From positions 45,390-109,389 of the forward strand of contig JBGUPL010000014.1 of the NCBI GenBank assembly GCA_045130275.1: DNA of 64,000 nt, given 5' to 3'. The position numbers and the translations under genes are program-made. Below are positions 41,702 to 48,158 of the stretch, one piece after another; the stretch's first letter is position 1; every line of letters starts with the position of its first letter. The notes beneath the pieces are model-generated. The model was not told where the DNA came from. It saw only the letters and a program-made list of their open reading frames with translations, and ran no database searches. The stretch is from F23-D06 sp045130275 (GTDB lineage: Bacteria; Bacteroidota; Bacteroidia; Bacteroidales; WCHB1-69).

Positions 41702-42895
41702 TTAATTCTCGTTCAACGCCTTGACGCCTGGAAGCTCCTTGCCCTCAAGGTATTCCAGCATGGCACCGCCACCGGTGCTGATGTAGGAGATGTAGTTGCC
41801 GAGATCATACTTGTTGACCGCCGCGATGGAGTCGCCGCCGCCCACGATGGAGTACGCGCCAGCCAAGGTGGTGGCCGCCACGCTCAACGCCACGGCACGG
41901 GTGCCCTCGCTGAACTTCTCTAACTCGAACACACCCACGGGACCGTTCCACAGAATCGTCTTGGAATCCTTGATGACCTTCGCGATGTTCACGCGGCTCT
42001 TCGGGCCGATATCCAAAGCCTCCCAGTTGTCAGGGATGTTGTTGTCCTCAGTCACCAAGATGTTGGCATCGTTGCTGAATTTGTCGGCGCAGACGCTATC
42101 GACACGGCAGACGAAGTTCACGCCGGAGGCCTTCACCTGATCGAGGATTTCCTGTGCAACGGGCAGCATGTCAGGCTCGTACAGCGAGTTGCCGATGGTG
42201 AAGCCCATCGCCTTCAGGAAGGTGTAGCTCAGACCGCCGCCCACCACGAGGTTATCGACCTTGGGGATGAGGTTCTTGAGGATGTTGATCTTCGTGGAGA
42301 CCTTCGAACCGCCGATGATGGCCGTGAAGGGGCGCTCCTGACCGTTGAGGGTCTTCTCGAGGTTCATCACCTCGTTGTAAAGCAGGTAGCCGGCGAAGGC
42401 TTTGCCCGGGAAGCAGCGGGCCACGGTGGCCGTGGAGGCGTGCTCGCGGTGCGCGGTGCCGAACGCGTCGTTCACATAGACATCGCCCAAGCGTGCCAGC
42501 GCCTTGGCGAAATCGACGTCGCCCTTCTCCTCTTCCTTATGGAAGCGCAGGTTCTCCATCAACACGACGCTGCCAGGCTTGAGGTTCTTGCAAAGGGTTT
42601 CGGCCTCGGCGGTCAGCACATCGCCGCCGAAAACAACCTCTTTGCCGAGGATTTCAGACACCGTCTTCACGATGTGGCGCAAGGAGAACTCATCCTTCGC
42701 CTCGCCTTTCGGACGACCGAGGTGGGAGAGCAGGATGGCGGAACCGCCGTCGGCCAGAATCTTGCCGATAGTCTCTTTCGTGCGCACGATGCGGGTGACG
42801 TCGGTCACGTTGAACTGCTCGTCCAACGGCACGTTGTAGTCAACGCGAATCAGGGCTCTTTCGCCGCTGAAGTTATGTTCTTGGATTGATTTCAT
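41702..42895 (-). CDS. pgk: Phosphoglycerate kinase
   Basis: 397 residues; glycolytic transfer of phosphate between 1,3-bisphosphoglycerate and ADP. Seen: RALIRVDYNVPLDEQ, LLSHLGRPKGE (the substrate-binding region), LRFHKEEEKGD, NDAFGTAHREHAS, IIGGSKVSTKI, WNGPVGVFE and the C-terminal GGGDSIAAVNK and ISTGGGAMLEYLEG. Length normal. Neighbours thyA (upstream) and manC (downstream) have no metabolic link to it. Confidence 0.98.
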   Translation of the reverse strand: MKSIQEHNFSGERALIRVDYNVPLDEQFNVTDVTRIVRTKETIGKILADGGSAILLSHLGRPKGEAKDEFSLRHIVKTVSEILGKEVVFGGDVLTAEAETLCKNLKPGSVVLMENLRFHKEEEKGDVDFAKALARLGDVYVNDAFGTAHREHASTATVARCFPGKAFAGYLLYNEVMNLEKTLNGQERPFTAIIGGSKVSTKINILKNLIPKVDNLVVGGGLSYTFLKAMGFTIGNSLYEPDMLPVAQEILDQVKASGVNFVCRVDSVCADKFSNDANILVTEDNNIPDNWEALDIGPKSRVNIAKVIKDSKTILWNGPVGVFELEKFSEGTRAVALSVAATTLAGAYSIVGGGDSIAAVNKYDLGNYISYISTGGGAMLEYLEGKELPGVKALNEN

Positions 42896-42937
42896 ATTGT
42901 TTGGTATTTTAAGTGAGAAAATAATTCATCGTTTTTT

Positions 42938-42965
42938 ATCGCCTCATCGCCTCATCGCTTCATCG
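42938..42965 (+). repeat. 8-bp tandem array at the thyA 3' end
   Basis: ATCGCCTC twice, ATCGCTTC, then ATCG; it ends next to the thyA stop at 42966-42968. Confidence 0.7.
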
Positions 42966-43760
42966 TCAGACCGCCACGTCCGCTTTGATATGCGGGTGCG
43001 GGTCGTAGTTCTCTAACGTAAAATCTTCGTATTGGAAGTCGAAAATGCTCTTGACCTCGGGATTGATGCGCATCTGCGGCAGCGGACGCGGGTCGCGGGA
43101 GAGCTGTAACTTGGCTTGCTCCACGTGGTTGGAGTAGATGTGCGCGTCGCCGAAGGTGTGCACGAAGTCCTTGGCCTTCAGCCCGCAGACCTGCGCCACC
43201 ATCATCGTCAGCAGGGCGTAGGAGGCGATGTTGAAGGGCACGCCGAGGAAGACGTCCGCGCTGCGCTGGTAGAGCTGGCACGAGAGCTGTCCATCGTTGG
43301 CGTAGAACTGGAACATCGTGTGGCACGGTGGCAACGCCATCTGATCGACATCCGCCGGATTCCACGCGCTCACGATGAGACGACGCGAATCGGGATTGCG
43401 CTTGAGCTGCTCAATCAGATTGGTGATCTGGTCAATGACACGGCCGTCGGGAGCTTCCCACGAGCGCCACTGCTTGCCATAGACAGGACCGAGGTCGCCG
43501 TGCTCGTCCGCCCATTCGTCCCAAATCGTCACGTTGTGGTCGTGCAGGTACTGGATGTTCGTGTCGCCGCGCAGGAACCACAGCAGCTCGTAGATGATGG
43601 AACGGAGATGCAACTTCTTAGTAGTCAGCAAGGGAAATCCCTTCTGCAGGTCAAAGCGCATCTGGTAGCCGAAAATGCTGTACGTCCCCGTACCCGTGCG
43701 GTCGGCTTTGTAGTGACCCTCGTCGAGGATCGTGCGCATCAGATCTAAGTACTGCTTCAT
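42966..43760 (-). CDS. thyA: Thymidylate synthase
   Basis: 264 residues; methylates dUMP to dTMP with methylene-THF. Seen: DRTGTGTYSIFGYQMRFDL, the folate-side LHLRSIIYELLWFLRGDTN, the active-site Cys in LPPCHTMFQFY, QLYQRSADVFLGVPFNIASYALL and the C-terminal ENYDPHPHIKADVAV. The length is the classical 264. Heptamer and octamer arrays lie on each side. Confidence 0.98.
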   Translation of the reverse strand: MKQYLDLMRTILDEGHYKADRTGTGTYSIFGYQMRFDLQKGFPLLTTKKLHLRSIIYELLWFLRGDTNIQYLHDHNVTIWDEWADEHGDLGPVYGKQWRSWEAPDGRVIDQITNLIEQLKRNPDSRRLIVSAWNPADVDQMALPPCHTMFQFYANDGQLSCQLYQRSADVFLGVPFNIASYALLTMMVAQVCGLKAKDFVHTFGDAHIYSNHVEQAKLQLSRDPRPLPQMRINPEVKSIFDFQYEDFTLENYDPHPHIKADVAV

Positions 43761-43763
43761 TTT

Positions 43764-43798
43764 GTAGTTAGTAGTTAGTAGTTAGCAGTTAGCAGTTA
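43764..43798 (+). repeat. Heptamer array between mrp and thyA
   Basis: Three GTAGTTA and two GCAGTTA units in register; the mrp stop codon (43796-43798) is inside the last unit. Confidence 0.8.
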
Positions 43799-44623
43799 AG
43801 CGGGAACTTCCAAGCTTTCCAGCACATCCAATACATTCTCCAGATGGGTATCGGATATCTTTTCGATCTGGCCCTTGTCGCAGAGGGTGGCCATCTCGGG
43901 ATCGATGGGTAGTCTATCCAACAATCTGATATTGAACTCTTTGGCGACTTCCTCGGCGTTGCTCTTGCCGAACACGGAGATTTTCTCGCCGCACTTCGGG
44001 CAGGTGATGTAGCTGTAGTTTTCGATAAGGCCGAGAATCGGGATGTTCATCATGCCGGCCATGTTGACGGCCTTGCTCACGATGAGGGAGACCAGCTCCT
44101 GCGGGGAGGTGATCATCAGGATACCATCGAGGGTGATGGTCTGGAAGACGGTCAACGGCACGTCGCCGGTTCCGGGAGGCATGTCAATCAGCAGGAAATC
44201 AATGTGTTCCCAGATCACCTCGGTCCAGAACTGCTTCACCATACCAGCGACAAGCGGACCGCGCCACAGCACGGGCGATTTCTCATCGGCAATCAGCAAG
44301 TTGCTGGAAATCACTTCGATGCCGGTTTCGGTAACTGCGGGATAGACGCCCTGCTCGCTGCCGCGCACCATTTCGTGGAGGTTGAACATTTTCGGGATGG
44401 AGGGACCGGTGACGTCCGCGTCGAGGATGCCCACGCGGTAACCCTTGCGGCGCAACGCCACGGCCAACAACGAGGTGACGGAGCTCTTGCCCACGCCGCC
44501 TTTGCCGCTCACCACGCCAATGACTTTCTTAATATCGCTTAATGCATTCGGTTTCTCGTGCAAATCTCTGCTTCCGCAGTCTTTCTGGCTGCATTCCTGA
44601 CAATTGTGATTACATTCGCTCAT
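43796..44623 (-). CDS. mrp: Mrp/NBP35-type Fe-S carrier ATPase
   Basis: 275 residues. N-terminal Cys-rich segment (CNHNCQECSQKDC), deviant Walker A GKGGVGKSS (about 41-49), DADVTGPSIPKMF, LLIDMPPGTGD, and the C-terminal C-P-x-C pair in ENYSYITCPKCGEKISVFG. The family (ApbC/Mrp) binds and delivers [4Fe-4S] clusters, and a host rich in 4Fe-4S proteins, as here, needs it. The N-terminal cysteines make it more NBP35-like than typical bacterial Mrp. First in the series mrp-thyA-pgk-manC; promoter at 44659. Confidence 0.93.
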   Translation of the reverse strand: MSECNHNCQECSQKDCGSRDLHEKPNALSDIKKVIGVVSGKGGVGKSSVTSLLAVALRRKGYRVGILDADVTGPSIPKMFNLHEMVRGSEQGVYPAVTETGIEVISSNLLIADEKSPVLWRGPLVAGMVKQFWTEVIWEHIDFLLIDMPPGTGDVPLTVFQTITLDGILMITSPQELVSLIVSKAVNMAGMMNIPILGLIENYSYITCPKCGEKISVFGKSNAEEVAKEFNIRLLDRLPIDPEMATLCDKGQIEKISDTHLENVLDVLESLEVPA

Positions 44624-44658
44624 ATTCTCTACAATATTTTATATAAAAAATCTGAGCG

Positions 44659-44667
44659 GCAAAGATA
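44659..44667 (-). promoter_or_regulatory. -7 box for mrp
   Basis: The minus strand reads TATCTTTGC, 36 bases before the ATG. Confidence 0.6.
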
Positions 44668-44730
44668 CGATTTTTTTGGACGTGAGACGTAAGACGTGGG
44701 AGCACGGAAATCGGAACAAAATACAACAGG

Positions 44731-44765
44731 CCAACAGCCAATAGCTAACAGCCAATAGCCGAAAG
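44731..44765 (+). repeat. Heptamer array at the phosphatase 3' end
   Basis: CCAACAG, CCAATAG, CTAACAG, CCAATAG, CCGAAAG. The stop codon of the next gene (44745-44747) falls inside. Confidence 0.7.
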
Positions 44766-45203
44766 AAATCCCTCGCAGCCCTCCTGCACGTCGTCCCAGG
44801 TGGCTTGGAAGTCGCCGGTGTACCAGGGGTCGGCCACATCGCGCGGGTGGTCGGTATAGTCCATCAGCAGCGAGATTTTGTTGTCAACATCTTGTCCGAC
44901 AATTCGTTGAATGTTCCGCCGGTTGTTCTGGTCCATGATGATGATGTAGTCGTAGTAGTTGTAGTCGGCGCGGGTCATCTGGCGGGCGGTCTTGCCGTCG
45001 CAGGAGATGCCGTGCGCCGCCAGCATCCTGCGGGCCGGCGGATAGACGGGGTTGCCGATCTCCTCGCGGCTCGTCGCGGCGGAGGCAATCTCGAACTGCG
45101 CGGAGAGCCCCCGCTCCGCCACCTTCTGCTTCATCACGAACTCCGCCATGGGACTGCGGCAGATGTTGCCGTGGCACACAAAGAGGATTCGGGTCTTCTT
45201 CAT
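44745..45203 (-). CDS. Low-molecular-weight protein tyrosine phosphatase
   Basis: 152 residues from the ATG at 45203, with the P-loop FVCHGNICRSPMAEF (catalytic Cys and Arg) and the acid-loop DPWYTGDF near the C-terminus. A much longer open frame upstream is not used: the ATG overlaps the stop of the small membrane gene (ATGA) and directly precedes the P-loop. May act on tyrosine-phosphorylated envelope or capsule proteins (inference). Its 3' end runs into a heptamer array. Confidence 0.94.
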   Translation of the reverse strand: MKKTRILFVCHGNICRSPMAEFVMKQKVAERGLSAQFEIASAATSREEIGNPVYPPARRMLAAHGISCDGKTARQMTRADYNYYDYIIIMDQNNRRNIQRIVGQDVDNKISLLMDYTDHPRDVADPWYTGDFQATWDDVQEGCEGFLSAIGC

Positions 45204-45409
45204 TCGCGGGTCACAATTTTCTCGATGATGAAAAAGACCATCACAAAGATTAAACAGCCTCCACCTGTTATGACCATGACGTTTCCGCCAGGCCAGTGCA
45301 TGAGCAGAAAGAGGATTCCGAGGACAAATATAATAACGGAGTAACAAAGCAGTTTCTTCATAAAGTGCTTGTATCCATTTGATTTGAAAAGGTCGTTCAA
45401 GTTTGCCAT
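45200..45409 (-). CDS. Small two-helix membrane protein
   Basis: 69 residues: a short cytosolic N-terminus, then two helices, LLCYSVIIFVLGILFLLMHW and VMVITGGGCLIFVMVFFII. The phrase LMHWPGGNVM recalls a segment of GldL, but the size excludes GldL itself. Co-transcribed and overlapping by four bases with the phosphatase. Confidence 0.75.
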   Translation of the reverse strand: MANLNDLFKSNGYKHFMKKLLCYSVIIFVLGILFLLMHWPGGNVMVITGGGCLIFVMVFFIIEKIVTRE

Positions 45410-45429
45410 AAGACAGAGTTTTTTTCACG

Positions 45430-45438
45430 GCAAAGATA
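45430..45438 (-). promoter_or_regulatory. -7 box for the membrane protein-phosphatase pair
   Basis: The minus strand reads TATCTTTGC, 20 bases before the ATG. Confidence 0.6.
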
Positions 45439-45450
45439 CATTTTTTAGGC

Positions 45451-45510
45451 AATGGGCAATGTTGGGGCGAATAATCATTCGCCATGGAAAGAATAATCAT
45501 TCGCCTCAAC
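45451..45510. repeat. Heptamer pair plus doubled palindrome family 2
   Basis: GGCAATG appears twice in tandem, then GTTGGGGCGAATAATCATTC-GCC (45461-45483), eight bases, and a half copy GAATAATCATTCGCCTCAAC (45491-45510). The outer ends GTTGGGG and CCTCAAC are inverted. It ends six bases before a T9SS gene stop. Confidence 0.7.
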
Positions 45511-45515
45511 AATCA

Positions 45516-46610
45516 TTACCGTATTAAAGTTACGGAGCCTCTCGCGGTTCGCTCCTTTCCTCCTCGGGGTTTGTAACAGACGAGAGTCATATATACCCCT
45601 TCCGGACAGTGATCGCCGTCCCAGCCGTGTGTCAAGTCTTCTGAGCGGAATATCAGATTGCCCCATCGGTTGTAAATCATCATCCGGTAGTACTCGATTT
45701 CGCCAGGGTCGCTGAAGACGGGCCGGAACTCCGGATTGAGCTGGTTGCCGCCGGGCGTGAAGGCGTTGGGGAGGTAGAGCTGAACCGATGTGAGCGTGTC
45801 TGGCACCGGCGTGACAGGTGGATCCTCTGTGCCGGGGTCAGGATCAGGGTCGGGATCAGGATTCACGGGAACTTTGTCGAAGAGGATGCTGTCGATGTAG
45901 AAACGGTAATCTATAGCGACGGGGTTGGTGGTATAAACACTGAATTGGGGAAGCGGCCATGCCGGATATTGGAGTAGCGTGTCGTTGTAAAAAGCCACGA
46001 AATAGGGTGCGGGCATGTCTTCGAACCCCGCCACAGTGAAGCGTTCCCAAGTAAGGCGTTCGCGGGTGAGCTCAACGGTATCGACCCCCACAAAACTGCC
46101 TTTCCAGTCATTGGTGTCGGCGATGTAACCCACCACAAGCCTTTTCCGCACACTGTCACCCGCATAAAAAGGAGCGTAAAGGCCGTACGAAAAGATGCTA
46201 AAGCTAATGCTCGACGGCGGGGACTCCAGCTCGGGGCTGATCAGCAGCATCACATAACCTTCGTAGGTACCACCAGAGTAAGTATTAGGCCATTTGTAGC
46301 TGGATCCACAGCACGCACAGTTGCCGGGAGGATTGTCAGGAAATAAAGCATCTTGCGAATTGGCAATGCAAGCGTAAAAATCGTCCCCATTCTCCCTCCA
46401 ACAATTATCCACGACAAAAGGAGCGAGTTGGCTAAAGAAGGTCCATTCATCATTGTCGAAGTCCTCGTAATACGGCAACACCTTCGGCGGACAATCCTGC
46501 GCGAAAGCGGGTAACCGTAAACCGAGAATAAGGATTGCCAAACCTGTAAGTGTATGTAAAAACACTGATACAGAGTACTTTAGATCCATTATTTTTGTGC
46601 CAAAATGCAT
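45516..46610 (-). CDS. Secreted T9SS type B protein
   Basis: 364 residues: an N-terminal signal (LTGLAILILGLRLPAFAQ), a beta-rich, Cys-containing domain of about 230 residues with CPPKVLPYYEDFDND at its start (a jelly-roll-like adhesion or cleaved-adhesin opening), a Pro/Asp linker (NPDPDPDPDPGTEDPPV), and the type B sorting domain LYLPNAFTPGGNQLNPEFRP to YNRWGNLIF and GSVTLIR. It would be exported by the type IX system. ATG at 46589 is an alternative start. No clear -7 box was found. Confidence 0.85.
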   Translation of the reverse strand: MHFGTKIMDLKYSVSVFLHTLTGLAILILGLRLPAFAQDCPPKVLPYYEDFDNDEWTFFSQLAPFVVDNCWRENGDDFYACIANSQDALFPDNPPGNCACCGSSYKWPNTYSGGTYEGYVMLLISPELESPPSSISFSIFSYGLYAPFYAGDSVRKRLVVGYIADTNDWKGSFVGVDTVELTRERLTWERFTVAGFEDMPAPYFVAFYNDTLLQYPAWPLPQFSVYTTNPVAIDYRFYIDSILFDKVPVNPDPDPDPDPGTEDPPVTPVPDTLTSVQLYLPNAFTPGGNQLNPEFRPVFSDPGEIEYYRMMIYNRWGNLIFRSEDLTHGWDGDHCPEGVYMTLVCYKPRGGKERTARGSVTLIR

Positions 46611-46697
46611 AAGACGTTCTCTTTCGTCCTCCTTTGTCGCACGAACTTTCCATTTTGTTACAATGGCGCTGAAATTTTTCTCAAAGCCCTTTCAAAT

Positions 46698-46725
46698 ACT
46701 AATTACAAATTACTAATTACTAATT
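46698..46725 (+). repeat. Heptamer array at the transporter 3' end
   Basis: ACTAATT, ACAAATT, ACTAATT, ACTAATT, overlapping the stop (46713-46715) and last codons of the next gene. Confidence 0.75.
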
Positions 46726-47612
46726 CGTCTGTCGTGCCACCACAGTTGCAAGCTGTTGAACAGGTTCTGCCAGATGATGTAAAAGGCCAAGAACACGGAG
46801 GACAGCGGCTGCAGGTAGGTGTTGGACATCCAGATGCCCATGGCGGTGTTTTTCTGTCCGAGGAGCTGGCCGCCCGCCACGGTGTCACCGTAACGGTGCC
46901 CGAGCCACTTGCCGAAGCCGAACTGTACGGCGCACATCACCACCGAGAAAATGGCTCCGTAAAGGATAACATTCTCATTTCCACGACCTTGCAGGAAGAT
47001 ATAGTGGATGGTGTTTCCCAAGGTGATGAACAAGGCGACGGCCCAAAGGTAAAACGACAGGTTGCGGTATTTGCAGAGCCATTCGTTGGCTTTCGGCGCC
47101 CACACCTGCAACGCCAGCACGAAGAAAAAGGGAAATCCGAGCGTGGGTGTGATGCGCTTCAGAATCATTAGGAAAGAGGACCAGAAACTCAGCTCTGGGT
47201 GAACGCCGATGATGGTGAAATAGAGCGGTGCGGCCACAGACATCACCAAATTGCAGAACATAGTGTAGGTGGTGGTTGTCATGCGGTCAGCGCCGAGCAT
47301 GGAGGAGATAACCACCACCGAGGCGGCCACCGGACAGAGCGAACACATCATGAACCCTTGCGCCATAGTCTCGTTGCCCGACACGGCCCGCACCAACAGA
47401 TATAATCCGGCACTGACCGTTAACTGGAAGAGTATCAGCCAGAAATGTAGCATAGAAAAACGTAAGTGCCGCAAATCCACGGTGACGAAATTAAGAGTCA
47501 GAATGGCGAAGATAAACCAAGGCACCAAAAAGGAGAGATGGGCGCTGGTGTTGTGAAATATCAGCGCTAATAGGATGGCGACGGGGAGCACGTAACTGCG
47601 ATACTTCTGCAT
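46713..47612 (-). CDS. Bile acid:sodium symporter family (BASS-like) transporter
   Basis: 299 residues with about nine to ten helices. Family-like elements: PWFIFAILTLNFVTVDLR, the unwound-helix region CPVAASVVVISSMLGAD, and GQKNTAMGIWMSNTYL near the C-terminus, which corresponds to the second sodium/substrate crossing. The substrate is not predictable; the bacterial family carries bile acids, pantoate-like or keto acids. Promoter at 47656. Confidence 0.8.
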   Translation of the reverse strand: MQKYRSYVLPVAILLALIFHNTSAHLSFLVPWFIFAILTLNFVTVDLRHLRFSMLHFWLILFQLTVSAGLYLLVRAVSGNETMAQGFMMCSLCPVAASVVVISSMLGADRMTTTTYTMFCNLVMSVAAPLYFTIIGVHPELSFWSSFLMILKRITPTLGFPFFFVLALQVWAPKANEWLCKYRNLSFYLWAVALFITLGNTIHYIFLQGRGNENVILYGAIFSVVMCAVQFGFGKWLGHRYGDTVAGGQLLGQKNTAMGIWMSNTYLQPLSSVFLAFYIIWQNLFNSLQLWWHDRRISN

Positions 47613-47655
47613 GACAGTGACTTACGGGTTTTCCTTGGATGATTTCTTTCGGGCG

Positions 47656-47664
47656 GCAAAGGTA
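47656..47664 (-). promoter_or_regulatory. -7 box for the BASS-like transporter
   Basis: The minus strand reads TACCTTTGC, 44 bases before the ATG. Confidence 0.55.
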
Positions 47665-47673
47665 GTATTTTTA

Positions 47674-47701
47674 GGCAATAGGCAGAAGGCAACAGGGAAT
47701 A
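47674..47701 (+). repeat. Heptamer array upstream of palindrome
   Basis: GGCAATA, GGCAGAA, GGCAACA, GGGAATA; nine bases before palindrome family 1 at 47711. Confidence 0.6.
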
Positions 47702-47710
47702 TTCGTGACC

Positions 47711-47738
47711 GTAGAGACGTGCCATGGCGCGTCTCTAC
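47711..47738. repeat. REP-like palindrome family 1
   Basis: Identical 28 bp to 41662-41689, placed 12 bases before the -7 box of the DUF1294 gene. Confidence 0.9.
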
Positions 47739-47750
47739 AGGGAAAAATTG

Positions 47751-47759
47751 TACATTTGC
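47751..47759 (+). promoter_or_regulatory. -7 box for the DUF1294 gene
   Basis: TACATTTGC, 14 bases before the ATG. Confidence 0.55.
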
Positions 47760-47773
47760 AGCTGTTTTTGAAA

Positions 47774-48070
47774 ATGAACAACATGCAGAATATCAAACAT
47801 ATCGTCCTGATTTATCTGGCCATCATCACGGTGGTCACCTCTTTCGTATATGGCATCGACAAGTGGAAGTCGCAGCACAAGCGGTGGCGCATCCCCGAGA
47901 GTGTGCTGTTGGGGTTGGCGGCCATTGGCGGCAGTGTCGGGGCGTGGATAGGGATGAAGGTGTGGCGCCACAAGACCCAGCACAAGAAGTTCAAGTACGG
48001 GGTGCCGGCGATATTCGTGGTGCAGGTGGCGTTGGCGGTGTGGTGGCTGTCGGCGAATTGGGCGAATTAA
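47774..48070 (+). CDS. DUF1294 family small membrane protein
   Basis: 98 residues with two to three helices and the DUF1294 signature: VYGIDKWKSQHKRWRIPES, LGLAAIGGSVGAWIGMKVWRHKTQHKKF. Function unknown. The start at 47774 follows the -7 box; an ATG at 47783 is also possible. Its last codons (LSANWAN) are written by a 9-bp array (GCGAATTGG, GCGAATTAA, GCGAATTGG). Confidence 0.85.
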   Translation: MNNMQNIKHIVLIYLAIITVVTSFVYGIDKWKSQHKRWRIPESVLLGLAAIGGSVGAWIGMKVWRHKTQHKKFKYGVPAIFVVQVALAVWWLSANWAN

Positions 48071-48096
48071 GCGAATTGGGCGTTTTCATTACTGCT

Positions 48097-48135
48097 GGTC
48101 CGCTTTTTGGCGCAGTCGGGTGGTAATTTTGCCGC
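48097..48135 (+). promoter_or_regulatory. Shared 39-bp promoter element, copy A
   Basis: GGTCCGC-TTTTTGGCGCAGTCGGGTGG then TAATTTTGCCGC. The TAATTTTG (48124-48131) fits TAnnTTTG. The same 39 bases recur at 50277, 52935 (one change) and 57057. Between copies A and B identity extends to about 47 bases. Confidence 0.85.
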
Positions 48136-48158
48136 GTTGAAATTAAAAACGATAAAGT

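Noticed and set aside
44745..45512. A 255-codon phosphatase starting at 45512
   Set aside because: The first 103 codons read through the small membrane gene in another frame; the P-loop sits at the natural N-terminus when starting at 45203.
46581..46600. A TATTTTTG on the plus strand near 46590
   Set aside because: It lies in the coding start of the T9SS gene on the other strand and has no plus-strand gene behind it.
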